Source: Xanthomonas sp. Leaf131
GTDB taxonomy: Bacteria > Pseudomonadota > Gammaproteobacteria > Xanthomonadales > Xanthomonadaceae
NCBI RefSeq assembly: GCF_001423495.1
Contig: NZ_LMOG01000003.1
Location: 1 to 64,000, forward strand
Length of the DNA: 64,000 nucleotides
Reading direction: 5' to 3'
Shown: one piece after another, positions 46,308-55,041 of the stretch
Numbering within the stretch: position 1 is the stretch's first letter
How the letters are laid out: each line of letters starts with the position of its first letter
Translations under genes and position numbers: made by a program
Notes under the pieces: model-generated
Database searches by the model: none
What the model was told of the DNA's origin: nothing
What the model saw: the letters and a program-made list of their open reading frames with translations, nothing else

Positions 46308-47603
46308 ATGCAACGAGCATTACGGATTGCGGTAGTGGGCTACGGCACGGCGGGGCAGGCACTGGCCGTGCTGCTGGGTGCCGATGGACATCGACTGGAC
46401 GTCTTCGAGCGCGCTGCTGCGCCTGGGCCGGTGGGTGCAGGATTTCTGTTGCAGCCCAGCGGCCTGCAGGTGTTGTGGAACATGGGATTGTTGCCGCAGG
46501 CGCTTGCGCATGGCGCGCCGGTGCGGCGGCTGTATGGCGAGACGCCGTGCGGGCGCGCGGTGATGGACATGCAGTACCGCGATCTGGATGCGCGGCTGAT
46601 GGGCCTGGGCATGCAGCGCGGCGCCTTGTTTACGCTGTTGCGTGAGGCCTGGCCGGAGCACGCGCAGCTGCATGCGGATACGCAGATCACCGCGATCGAT
46701 CACGACGGCGTGCGCGTGCAGGACCAGCGCGGGCACTGGCATGGTCCTTACGATCTGATCATCGCCGCCGATGGCTCTGCCTCCACGTTGCGTGCGCAGG
46801 CGCAGGGCACGCGGCTGGATCGGGTCTATCCGTGGGGCGCGCTGTGGTGCCTGTTGCCACGCGACGATTGGCCGTTTGTGGATGAGCTGCGGCAGCGGTA
46901 CATCGGCGCGCGCAAGATGATCGGCCTGCTGCCGGTGGGCACGCGGCCCGGCGACGATACGCCGCGGCTGAGTTTTTTCTGGAGCCTGCCGTGCAGCGAT
47001 TTTGCCGCGTGGGAACAGCGCGGCATCGCGGTATGGCGCGACGAAGTGGCAAAGATGTGGCCGGACGCACATGCGCGCCTGGAAACCGTGCAAATGCATG
47101 GCGCATTGGCGCGTGCCAGTTATCGCGATGCGGTGGTGACGCGCTGGCATCGCGGCCGCTTCGTGCTGGCCGGCGACGCCGCGCATGCGATGAGTCCGCA
47201 GCTGGGGCAGGGCGTCAACATGGCGCTGCTGGATGCATTGGCGATGCGCGATGCCTTGCGGGTCGGCGTCGATCTGGATGCGGCCTTGCAGCACTATCAG
47301 CGCCAGCGCCAGGCGCATGTGGCGATCTATCACCGCTGGAGCCGTTGGCTGACGCCGCTGTTCCAGTCAGAGCGCGACCTATGGGCGCACGGACGCGATC
47401 TGCTGATGCGCCCGATGGGGCGCGTCCCCGGTGGGCGCGGACATATGTTGCGCGTGCTCAGCGGTACCCAGCAGGGTTGGTTCGGCAAGCTGGCCTTGGC
47501 GCCGGAGTTTGTGGATGCCTTGTCGCAGCCGGTGCCGCAACCGCAAACGTCGCCGCAGCTGCAAACACGTGCTGAGGCCGATGGCGTTAAAGCAGTGATA
47601 TAG
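46308..47603 (+). CDS. FAD-dependent monooxygenase (PHBH/UbiH type)
   Basis: A 431-residue flavoprotein hydroxylase. The first Rossmann motif RIAVVGYGTAGQALAVLLGA is at the N-terminus, YDLIIAADGSASTLR is the DG motif, and FVLAGDAAHAMSPQLGQG is the GD motif that binds FAD. The family hydroxylates aromatic or quinone substrates; nothing nearby gives the substrate. It is a single gene, converging with pdeM. Confidence 0.86.
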   Translation: MQRALRIAVVGYGTAGQALAVLLGADGHRLDVFERAAAPGPVGAGFLLQPSGLQVLWNMGLLPQALAHGAPVRRLYGETPCGRAVMDMQYRDLDARLMGLGMQRGALFTLLREAWPEHAQLHADTQITAIDHDGVRVQDQRGHWHGPYDLIIAADGSASTLRAQAQGTRLDRVYPWGALWCLLPRDDWPFVDELRQRYIGARKMIGLLPVGTRPGDDTPRLSFFWSLPCSDFAAWEQRGIAVWRDEVAKMWPDAHARLETVQMHGALARASYRDAVVTRWHRGRFVLAGDAAHAMSPQLGQGVNMALLDALAMRDALRVGVDLDAALQHYQRQRQAHVAIYHRWSRWLTPLFQSERDLWAHGRDLLMRPMGRVPGGRGHMLRVLSGTQQGWFGKLALAPEFVDALSQPVPQPQTSPQLQTRAEADGVKAVI

Positions 47604-47681
47604 CGCGTGTGGGTTGTTGCGGGCCAGACGCGTGATCAACTGATGAGTGATGGAGTGATCGCAACCCGCACTGCAGTGTCG

Positions 47682-48326
47682 CTAACGCACCGGCAGCGCC
47701 ACCGCATCGTCTTCCACGCAGGCGACCAGACGTTCGCCTTCGACCAGCGTGGGCACGATGCCGGCGGTGAAATGCGAGAACGCCGGCAGGATGGTGACGC
47801 GCTCGCGCAACCAGAACGCCGGCCAGCGGCGCGACATCCCGGGCAGCGCGGCCAGCGGGTGCAGATGCCCGCACAGCACATGCCGGGTGGGATGCGGCAA
47901 GGGATCGTGGCGCAGCACGAATGGGCCATCTTCGACCTGCTCGCCGGCTGCTTCGATATGCAGATCGGCACCGGCCAACGCGCGGTCGTGGTTGCCGCGG
48001 ATGGCGATCACGCGCAACCCGCAATGACGCTCGCGCCATGCGCTCCAGCGGCGATGCCAGGCCGCGCGCGGGGCAGGTCCGTGTAACAGATCGCCGAGGA
48101 TCCACAGTGCATCCACGGCGCGTTGTTCCAGCAGCGCATCCAGCCGATCCAGATCGTGCGCGGTGCCGCCGGCCGGCATCCCGATGCCCGCACGGCGGAA
48201 CACATCGGCCTTGCCCAGGTGCAGGTCGGCGATCAACAAGGCGCGTTGTGCCGGTCGATACAACGCGCGTTCGCCGAGCAGTTCCACTGTTTCACCGGCC
48301 AATTGCAGTTGCACGCTATCGCCCAT
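47682..48326 (-). CDS. pdeM: Ligase-associated DNA repair metallophosphoesterase PdeM
   Basis: A 214-residue calcineurin-like phosphoesterase. Metal-site motifs occur in order: LIADLHLGKADVFR, WILGDLLHG, IRGNHDRAL and LCGHLHPLA. The group works with a ligase-associated helicase, exonuclease and ATP-dependent ligase; Pseudomonas putida MPE is a characterised relative with DNA endonuclease activity. Its start overlaps the helicase stop by 11 bases, so it is the last gene of a coupled operon. Confidence 0.9.
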   Translation of the reverse strand: MGDSVQLQLAGETVELLGERALYRPAQRALLIADLHLGKADVFRRAGIGMPAGGTAHDLDRLDALLEQRAVDALWILGDLLHGPAPRAAWHRRWSAWRERHCGLRVIAIRGNHDRALAGADLHIEAAGEQVEDGPFVLRHDPLPHPTRHVLCGHLHPLAALPGMSRRWPAFWLRERVTILPAFSHFTAGIVPTLVEGERLVACVEDDAVALPVR

Positions 48327-50808
48327 GTTTACGCTCCAGTTGTTCGGCGGCGCGGAGTACGCGGGCCTTCCAGTCTTCGGTACTCAGTTGGCCGCGCACG
48401 CGTTCGGCCCATAGCGGAAACGACAAGGGGGTGAGACTGCGTGGTTTGCACAGGCGTAGTTCGCGGCGTGCGCAATCTTCCAGTGCATGTGCAAGCCGCG
48501 CCAGCTCGAGCTGGCCTTCGAATACTTCCCGCTCTGCTTGAGCGAGCAGCAGATGCTCGGGATCGAAGCGCTGCAAGACGTCGTAAAGCAATCCGCTGGA
48601 GGCCTGCACCTGGCGCAGGCTGCGCGGCGCGCGGCCAGGCAGCGATGGCGACAGCAACCCGGCGACGCGCGCGATCTCGCGAAATTGCCGGCGTGCCAAC
48701 TCGCCCAGATTGAGGCTGTCGCGCAGATCGTCGAGCAAGCCGGCCGGCGACAACAAGCTCTGCAGCAGGCGCGCATCGAGTTCCACATCCTGTGCGGGCG
48801 ACAGCACAAAGCCATAATCGTTAGCGGCAAAACTGAAGGTGTTGCGCTGACGCCGACCCCAGCGCGCAGCAAGCAACGCAGCCAGCCCTTCGTTGACCTG
48901 ACGCCCGGCGAACGGATACACGAATACATGCCGGCCATCGCGCGCCTCGATGCTTTCCACCAGCAGATGGTCCGGGCCGGGCAGCGAGGACAGCGATGAC
49001 TGCAGGCGCAGTAACGGCGCAAGCGCCTGCATTTCCGGCGCATCGCCGGGATCGGCGAATACCGCCTCCACCTCGCGTCCCAAGGCCGACGACAACGGCA
49101 TGCGCCCGCCCATCCATTTCGGCACCACGCCACTGCCGCCTTTGGCCACGCGCACGTAGGCAGTCATGTCTTCGAGCCGCACCAATTCCAGCAAACGCCC
49201 AGCGAACTGAAACCTGTCTCCACGGCGCAGACGGCCGACGAACTGTTCTTCCACCGCACCCAGGCGCCCGCCGCGCAAAAACTGCACGCGTACGCTGCCA
49301 TCGCTGGTGATCGTGCCGATGGACAAGCGATGCCGCAGCGCGACGCGTCGATCGATGACGCGATACACGCCCTCTTCGTCGCGAATGACCTTGTGAAAAT
49401 CCGGGTAGTGCGCCAGCGCGCTGCCGCCTTGGACGATGAAGTCCAGCACCGCCTGCCAGGTGGCGTGGTCCAGTGCCGCAAATGCATCGGTGCCACGGAC
49501 TTCCTCAAACAACGCATCGGCGTCAAAACCGCCGCCAAGTGCGAGGGTGACGCAGTGCTGCGCGAGTACGTCCAGCGACAAACGCGGCGGCGGTCGCGCT
49601 TCGATATGACCATGCACGATCGCGCGCCGCGCAGCGGCGTATTCCACCAGTTCCAGCGCATGCGAGGGCACGCACACCACATGCCCGGATTCGCCCGGGC
49701 GATGACGCGCGCGGCCGGCACGCTGCAGCAAGCGCGCGATGCCCTTGGGGCTGCCGACCTGCAGCACCTGATCTACAGCAGGGAAGTCCACGCCCAGATC
49801 CAGGCTGGAGGTGGCGACCACGCAGCGCAGGCTGCCGTCGCGCAAGCCGAGTTCGGCCGCTGCGCGCAGCGAGGGGTCCAGCGAGCCGTGATGCAACGCG
49901 AGCGTTGCCGGATCGTCTGGCCATACCGCACTCAAGGCCTGATGCCACAACTCCGCCTGCGCGCGCGTGTTGGTAAATACCAGGCTGGTGCGCTGTTGCA
50001 TGATCTTCTGCAGCACGCGCGCCAGCTGCGCCAGGCCCAGATGCCCGGCCCACGGAAAGCGCTCACCGCTCTCCGGCAACAACGTTTCCAAGGTCATTGC
50101 GCGGGGTTTGACGCCCGAGACCAGCGCGGCCTCCGGGCGATGCGGCAACAGCACATCGCGTGCCTGCGCCAGGTTGCCCAGCGTCGCCGACAAGCCCCAG
50201 AGTCGCAGTGCTGGCGCCCAACCGCGCAGGCGCGCCAGGCATAGCTGCAGCAGCACGCCGCGCTTGTTGCCGAGCAGCTCATGCCACTCGTCGACGATTA
50301 CGCAGCGCAGCGCCGACAGCTGCGGTGCGGTGTCGGGGTAGGACAACAGCAGGGCCAACGATTCGGGCGTGGTGACCAGCACATCGAGCTTGCCGCTGCG
50401 CGCCAGCCGCTTGTCGCGCGCGCTGGCATCGCCGGTGCGCAGGCCCACTTGCCAATCCAGCCCCAACGCCTCCACCGGTTCGCGCAGGGCGCGTGCGGTA
50501 TCGGCGGCGAGTGCGCGTAACGGGGTGATCCACAACACTTGTAGCGTTCGTTGTTGCTGGCGTCGTGCGGTTTTTGCGGGTGTGGCCGGCGCGCTGCGTC
50601 CACGCGAAGCCAGCGCTTCCAGCAGCGGCCCGCCGAAGGCGGCCAGCGTCTTGCCGCTGCCGGTTGGTGTGTGCAATAAACCGGACTCGCCGTCGAGATA
50701 GCGCTTCCACACATTGCGTTGAAACGGCAACGGCGCCCAGCCGCGCTGCGCGAACCAGGCACGCCATTGCTGCAATGGCGTGGCGCGTGTCTGCTGCGCG
50801 GCACTCAC
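48316..50808 (-). CDS. Ligase-associated Lhr-like DEXH-box DNA helicase
   Basis: An 830-residue superfamily-2 helicase of the Lhr-Core type. GTG at 50808 overlaps the ligase stop by 4 bases (GTGA); a longer frame upstream would only shadow the ligase gene. Walker A is TPTGSGKTLAAFGG (~50), Walker B/motif II is VIVDEWHELLGNKRG, motif III is GLSATLGNLAQA, and motif VI is QRAGRARHRPGESGH. A winged-helix and the Lhr-specific C-terminal domain follow. It should unwind DNA 3'-5' in concert with the associated ligase and nucleases. Confidence 0.93.
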   Translation of the reverse strand: MSAAQQTRATPLQQWRAWFAQRGWAPLPFQRNVWKRYLDGESGLLHTPTGSGKTLAAFGGPLLEALASRGRSAPATPAKTARRQQQRTLQVLWITPLRALAADTARALREPVEALGLDWQVGLRTGDASARDKRLARSGKLDVLVTTPESLALLLSYPDTAPQLSALRCVIVDEWHELLGNKRGVLLQLCLARLRGWAPALRLWGLSATLGNLAQARDVLLPHRPEAALVSGVKPRAMTLETLLPESGERFPWAGHLGLAQLARVLQKIMQQRTSLVFTNTRAQAELWHQALSAVWPDDPATLALHHGSLDPSLRAAAELGLRDGSLRCVVATSSLDLGVDFPAVDQVLQVGSPKGIARLLQRAGRARHRPGESGHVVCVPSHALELVEYAAARRAIVHGHIEARPPPRLSLDVLAQHCVTLALGGGFDADALFEEVRGTDAFAALDHATWQAVLDFIVQGGSALAHYPDFHKVIRDEEGVYRVIDRRVALRHRLSIGTITSDGSVRVQFLRGGRLGAVEEQFVGRLRRGDRFQFAGRLLELVRLEDMTAYVRVAKGGSGVVPKWMGGRMPLSSALGREVEAVFADPGDAPEMQALAPLLRLQSSLSSLPGPDHLLVESIEARDGRHVFVYPFAGRQVNEGLAALLAARWGRRQRNTFSFAANDYGFVLSPAQDVELDARLLQSLLSPAGLLDDLRDSLNLGELARRQFREIARVAGLLSPSLPGRAPRSLRQVQASSGLLYDVLQRFDPEHLLLAQAEREVFEGQLELARLAHALEDCARRELRLCKPRSLTPLSFPLWAERVRGQLSTEDWKARVLRAAEQLERKHGR

Positions 50809-52409
50809 CGTGCGAGCGCCTGCAAGCTGCTCAGGTGATCGGCCTCGGCCATCGGCTTGTCCTGTCGCCAGCGCAGGATGCGCGGGAAGCGCACCGCAAT
50901 GCCGGACTTGTGCCGCGCGCTGCGGTTGACCGCTTCGAACCCCAGTTCGAAGACATGGTGCGCGGTGACCGCACGCACCGGGCCGAAGCGTTCGGTGGTG
51001 TTTGCGCGGATCCAGCGATCCAGCTGCAGGATCTCCTTGTCGTCCAGCCCCGAGTAGGCCTTGGCGATCGGCACCAGCTGGCCCTCGTGCCACAGCCCGA
51101 AGGTGTAGTCGGTGTACAGCGTGCTGCGGCGGCCATGGCCGGCCTGTGCGTACAGCAGCACCGCATCGATGGTGAGCGGGTCGATCTTCCACTTCCACCA
51201 GTCGCCGCGCCGGCGGCCGGACTGGTAGCTGGAGCTGGCGCGCTTGAGCATCAACCCTTCCACGCCGCGCTCGCGCGCATCCAGGCGCAGCTGCGCGGCC
51301 GCCTGCCAGTCGCCGGCCTGCACCAGCGGCGAGGCGACGATGCGCGGGTCGGCGAGCGTGCTCAGCACGCCTTCCAGCAATGCGCGACGCTCCTGCAAGG
51401 GGCGCTCGCGCAAATCCTCGCCATCGAGTTCGAGCAAGTCGTAAGCGACCACGCGCGCCGGCGCCGCCGCCAATGTCTTCGGCCCGGGCTTGAGCCGCTG
51501 GATGCGTGTCTGCAAGGCAGTGAACGGCATCGGCAATGGCTGCTCGGCTTGCCAGGCCAACAGCTCGCCATCGATCACGGTGCCCTCGGGCAACTGCATC
51601 GCGGCCTGTTCGATTTCTGGAAAACGGCCGTCCAGACGTTCTTCGCCGCGCGACCACAATGCCGCTTCGCCGGCGCGTCGAATCAGCTGCAGGCGAATGC
51701 CGTCCCACTTCCATTCCAGCAACCAGTCATCGACCACGCCCAGCGTTTCAACCTCTGCTTCCAGTGGCGATGCGAGAAAGAACGGGTAGGGCTGTTGACG
51801 ATCGCCAGGCAATTCCTCGGCAGTCAACAGGTTGGCCAGATAGGTTGGATGCGGCCGCCAGCTGCCGAGCATGCGCTGCGCAATACGTGCGATGTCTATC
51901 CCGGACATTTCGGCCAGGGCCTGCTGCACCAGCCGCTGCGACACGCCCACACGTAGCGCGCCGGTCAGCAGCTTGTTGAACACCAAACGCTCGTCGAAGG
52001 CCAGGCTGCGCCACGCCTGCACGATGCAGGCCTTGCGTACATCGACATCCTGATTGGCGATGGGAAGTAAGCGCTGTTCGATCCACTCTGCCAACGGCAG
52101 ATCGGCCGCTTCGGTGACCGGATCGTCCAGCAGCAAGGCCAGTGTTTCGGCCAGATCGCCAACGTGGTCGTAGCTGTCGGCAACCAACCAATCGGCAATG
52201 CCGGCAGTTTCGGTGATCCATTCGCGTAACTCGCCACTGCTGGCGATGCGCATGCGCGTGCTGGCAACCTTTCCGCCGGCCAGCAGGTACAACGCCCATG
52301 CCGCATCAAGCGGCGGCGCGCTGCCGAAATAACGCACCAATGCTGCACGCTTGTCGAGCGTGCCGGTGCTGCGATCCAGGGTGCGGTACAACGCGGCAAA
52401 TCGCTTCAT
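50805..52409 (-). CDS. ATP-dependent DNA ligase, damage-response type
   Basis: A 534-residue ATP-dependent ligase. The adenylation-site Lys234 is in LEWKWDGIRLQLIRR; further nucleotidyltransferase motifs include SRGEERLDGRFPEIE and VIDGELLAW, and GLMLKRASSSYQSGRR. The N-terminal ~200 residues form a ligase DNA-binding domain. ATG at 52409 gives MKRFAALYRTLD, as in relatives; farther upstream starts lack a matching context. The main replicative ligase of the organism should be NAD-dependent LigA, so this is an accessory repair enzyme. Confidence 0.94.
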   Translation of the reverse strand: MKRFAALYRTLDRSTGTLDKRAALVRYFGSAPPLDAAWALYLLAGGKVASTRMRIASSGELREWITETAGIADWLVADSYDHVGDLAETLALLLDDPVTEAADLPLAEWIEQRLLPIANQDVDVRKACIVQAWRSLAFDERLVFNKLLTGALRVGVSQRLVQQALAEMSGIDIARIAQRMLGSWRPHPTYLANLLTAEELPGDRQQPYPFFLASPLEAEVETLGVVDDWLLEWKWDGIRLQLIRRAGEAALWSRGEERLDGRFPEIEQAAMQLPEGTVIDGELLAWQAEQPLPMPFTALQTRIQRLKPGPKTLAAAPARVVAYDLLELDGEDLRERPLQERRALLEGVLSTLADPRIVASPLVQAGDWQAAAQLRLDARERGVEGLMLKRASSSYQSGRRRGDWWKWKIDPLTIDAVLLYAQAGHGRRSTLYTDYTFGLWHEGQLVPIAKAYSGLDDKEILQLDRWIRANTTERFGPVRAVTAHHVFELGFEAVNRSARHKSGIAVRFPRILRWRQDKPMAEADHLSSLQALAR

Positions 52410-52639
52410 AGCAGTGCCTGCGCAGTTGCGCATTTGTCTGCGGCACGCAGTGCCAATGCGCATCGCGTAAACGCACTCATGCTGTGCGCGCGCCGCTGCG
52501 GCTGCGGTGGCCCGACAATGGCGGCGGGCGCAGCGCGATGAATGCGAAACGCCAAGGCGTGCCGACGAAACGCAAGCGCGCCGCTCAGGCGAATGCGTGG
52601 ACGTGCGCGAACATAACGACGTGCGGGCAGCGGGTTCAT
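52406..52639 (-). CDS. Possible small Arg-rich ORF linking exonuclease and ligase
   Basis: A 77-codon frame whose ATG overlaps the exonuclease stop (ATGA, 52636-52639) and whose TGA overlaps the ligase ATG (ATGA, 52406-52409). Arginine codons are all CGN, mostly CGC/CGT, as expected for coding sequence here. The product is Arg/Ala-rich, with no known domain, membrane segment or signal. It could be a real coupled gene or a leader peptide that passes ribosomes to the ligase. High-GC DNA yields many open frames, so this is a low-confidence call. Confidence 0.3.
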   Translation of the reverse strand: MNPLPARRYVRARPRIRLSGALAFRRHALAFRIHRAAPAAIVGPPQPQRRAHSMSAFTRCALALRAADKCATAQALL

Positions 52640-53646
52640 TCCTCGGCTCCGAAATCGGTGCGGAATGCCTCGGCTGCGACGCCGCGTTCCAGCAGATGCT
52701 GGATCAAGGCATCGGTATTGCCGTGGGTGGCGATCACCCGGCGTGCGCCGGTCTCTTCAATGGTGCGCAACAGGTCCGGCCAATCGGCATGATCGGACAC
52801 CACAAAACCGCGGTCGTAATTGCGGCGCCGGCGATTGCCGCGAATGCGCATCCAGCCCGATGCGAAGCCCTGCTGCGCATGTCGAAAGCGACGGATCCAG
52901 GCGCTGCCGGCCGCCGATGGCGGCGCCAACACCAATTGCCCGGCATAGTCGGCGCCGCGCGCATGTTCGCTGACCGGTTGGGTGTCCAGCATTGCGATGC
53001 CGGCCTGGCGATACACCTCCACGCCCACCGCGATTGCGCCATGCAACAACGCCGGCTGCGTGTCCCAGGCACGCAATTCCGCCAACACGCGCTGCGCCTT
53101 GCCCAGCGCATAACAATAGAGAATGGCCGCTTCGCCGCGCTCGGCGCATTCGTGGCGCCAGGCGACGATATCGGCTGCCACGTCTGAAGTATCCGGCCAG
53201 CGATACACCGGCAGTCCGAAGGTCGCCTCGGTGATGAAGGTGTCGCACGGCACCACTTCGAACGGTTTGCAGGTTGGATCGTGCTGGCGTTTGTAATCGC
53301 CCGAAGCGACCCATACCTCGCCATCCACTTCGATGCGCACCTGCGCCGAGCCGAGCACGTGGCCGGCCGGATGCAGCGACACCTGCGCACGTCCCAAGCG
53401 AAACGCTTCACCGTCGGCATGCGTGTGATAGACCTGCTCGCCGAGGCGCCACTGCAGGATCGGCAGACTCTCGTGCGTGCAGTGGTATTCGCCCATGCCG
53501 CTGCGTGCGTGGTCGCCATGCCCGTGGGTGATCACCGCACGCGGTACCGGCCGCCAGGGATCGATATGAAAGTCGCCCTGCGGGCAATACAGACCCTCGG
53601 GCCCAAGCACCACCAAATCGCCAAGTTGTTCGTTGCCGTTGCGCAT
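52636..53646 (-). CDS. Ligase-associated metallo-beta-lactamase-fold DNA exonuclease
   Basis: A 336-residue MBL/beta-CASP nuclease-like protein. The zinc-binding motif is ITHGHGDHARSGMGEYHC (~41-58); later metal positions include LHPAGHVLGSAQVRI and VSDHADWPDLLRTIEETGAR. ATG at 53646 gives MRNGNEQLGDLVVLG. It is the first gene of the leftward ligase operon and fits the conserved four-protein repair set. SNM1-type 5' exonuclease activity is expected from the family, not shown by sequence. Confidence 0.9.
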   Translation of the reverse strand: MRNGNEQLGDLVVLGPEGLYCPQGDFHIDPWRPVPRAVITHGHGDHARSGMGEYHCTHESLPILQWRLGEQVYHTHADGEAFRLGRAQVSLHPAGHVLGSAQVRIEVDGEVWVASGDYKRQHDPTCKPFEVVPCDTFITEATFGLPVYRWPDTSDVAADIVAWRHECAERGEAAILYCYALGKAQRVLAELRAWDTQPALLHGAIAVGVEVYRQAGIAMLDTQPVSEHARGADYAGQLVLAPPSAAGSAWIRRFRHAQQGFASGWMRIRGNRRRRNYDRGFVVSDHADWPDLLRTIEETGARRVIATHGNTDALIQHLLERGVAAEAFRTDFGAEE

Positions 53647-54007
53647 GCGGCAACTCTGGCCAAGCCGGTGTGCAGATCCTGAGAATGGGAATGGCAGGCA
53701 TCGGCGCGGCGCCTGGACACGCGCTTGTATAGCGAGGTGATTGAGTGGACGAATGCGTGATGACGACGAAGCGTCTAGAGCGACACGATCCATGCGTCGC
53801 GTGGCGAGACGTGCGCCTTCGACATAGCGGGGGGACGTCAGGACGTCGCCTTTGCTGCATCGAGAACGCCGATAAAAACGTGGCAAGCAAACGTCACGCC
53901 GGGGAGAGCAATCGGCATCGTCCGCGTTGATCCCGATCCCGATCCTGATTCGATTCGACCCGGATATTCCGCACGTCTTCTACCAGCAGCCAGTCTCTTC
54001 GTAGACC
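53647..54007. other. Spacer upstream of the ligase operon
   Basis: About 360 bases without a convincing gene. It should hold the promoter of the exonuclease-ligase-helicase-pdeM operon. A short run of GATCCC-like repeats near 53934 is the only pattern I see; I could not pick out a LexA-type site. Confidence 0.5.
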
Positions 54008-54373
54008 CTAATGGCGCGTACGCCGCCCAGGCGAACGCACCGCAGTCGCCTCCACGGCCAAAGTAAATCCACGCTCTTCGCCACCCTGCATTGCGCCCAC
54101 ATCCACTACCTGGCGCCGAATCTCTTCGCCCTTGCCGTTACGCACCGATACCACCACGGTGTATTCCCATGGATCGCCATCGGCAGGATGACGGATGGTG
54201 CCCTCGACCTTGAGCGGCACGATCGGGGCCGGCTGCGCATGCTGCACAGCCGCCGAATCGAAGCGCAGGTGATGCTTGCAGGCAGGGCAGACGCTGGCGC
54301 TTTCCAGAATCGTCGCCTTGCAGTGCGGGCAGCTGCGCGTGGCACCGGGCGTGCCCGGGCGGGGCGCACTCAT
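54008..54373 (-). CDS. Zinc-ribbon protein cotranscribed with bactofilin
   Basis: A 121-residue protein with an N-terminal zinc ribbon (CPHCKATILESASVCPACKH, two CxxC pairs at ~15-32), then a beta-rich domain VPLKVEGTIRH to DVGAMQGGEERGFTL. It ends in an Arg/His tail. Its ATG overlaps the bactofilin stop by 4 bases (ATGA, 54370-54373), so the two are made together. No enzyme motif is present; a role in anchoring or regulating the bactofilin polymer is only inference. Confidence 0.72.
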   Translation of the reverse strand: MSAPRPGTPGATRSCPHCKATILESASVCPACKHHLRFDSAAVQHAQPAPIVPLKVEGTIRHPADGDPWEYTVVVSVRNGKGEEIRRQVVDVGAMQGGEERGFTLAVEATAVRSPGRRTRH

Positions 54374-54945
54374 GTGGCGTCGCTGTCTCCGCTGACGGTG
54401 GCCTTGCCCGTGCCAGCCGGTTTGCCGGTGTCCTCGCCCCAGCCGAAATCGGCCTGGCCGCGCATGCGTGCGCCCGAAGCCACCGTGAGGCTACCGGCCT
54501 TGACGTCGCCGACCAGCACGCCGGAGGTTTGCAATTCCACTTGCGCGGCGGATTCGATATTGCCCTCCAGTTCGCCGGCGATGATCACCTTGTTGGCGCG
54601 CACGCCGCCGTTGAGCTTGGCACCGCGTTCGATGGTGAGATCGCCCTTGACGTTGACGTCGCCCTTGAAGCGGCCCGCCAGCCGCACGTGCCCGGCGCCT
54701 TCGATCTTGCCTTCGATGCTGATGTCGGCAGCGATCAGCGACTCTTTCGCCTCACTCTGGCGCTGCGGGGCCGCAGCAGTGGCCGCTGGCGTCACCGTCG
54801 CAGCAGTAGGCGGTGCAGCGGCAGGCACCGTTGGAGCGGGGCTGGCTTCGGCAGTGAACAACCGCCCATCGGTAGCGGGGGGAACTTCGGGTGCGGCCGG
54901 AACGCCGTCTTTCTTGTTGGGACCTTGATCGCGCCACATCGACAT
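54370..54945 (-). CDS. Bactofilin (polymer-forming cytoskeletal protein)
   Basis: A 191-residue bactofilin. The core (~75-165) is a right-handed beta-helix with repeated hydrophobic/Gly turns (SIEGKIEGAGHVRLAGRFKG, GDLTIERGAKLNGGVRAN). The N-terminal ~70 residues are Ala/Pro/Thr-rich and disordered, and the C-terminal tail is Gly/Lys/Thr-rich. Bactofilins polymerise without nucleotide and position cell-wall or polar machinery. The zinc-ribbon gene overlaps its end and a diguanylate cyclase gene lies 96 bases upstream. Confidence 0.9.
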   Translation of the reverse strand: MSMWRDQGPNKKDGVPAAPEVPPATDGRLFTAEASPAPTVPAAAPPTAATVTPAATAAAPQRQSEAKESLIAADISIEGKIEGAGHVRLAGRFKGDVNVKGDLTIERGAKLNGGVRANKVIIAGELEGNIESAAQVELQTSGVLVGDVKAGSLTVASGARMRGQADFGWGEDTGKPAGTGKATVSGDSDAT

Positions 54946-55041
54946 CGGATTGCCTCGCTTGGGGGTCGAGGCCGACTATCGCCGCGTGGACCGATCTTTT
55001 GTGTGATGAATTCCACAATCCAACATCGACGGCGTGCGTGC

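Noticed and set aside
50809-51714. N-terminal extension of the helicase gene
   Set aside because: The extra ~300 codons lie over the ligase gene in another frame; the GTG at 50808 with GTGA overlap is the natural start.
53930-53960. GATCCC/GATTC short repeats as a mini-satellite
   Set aside because: Only a few irregular copies; not enough to call a repeat array.
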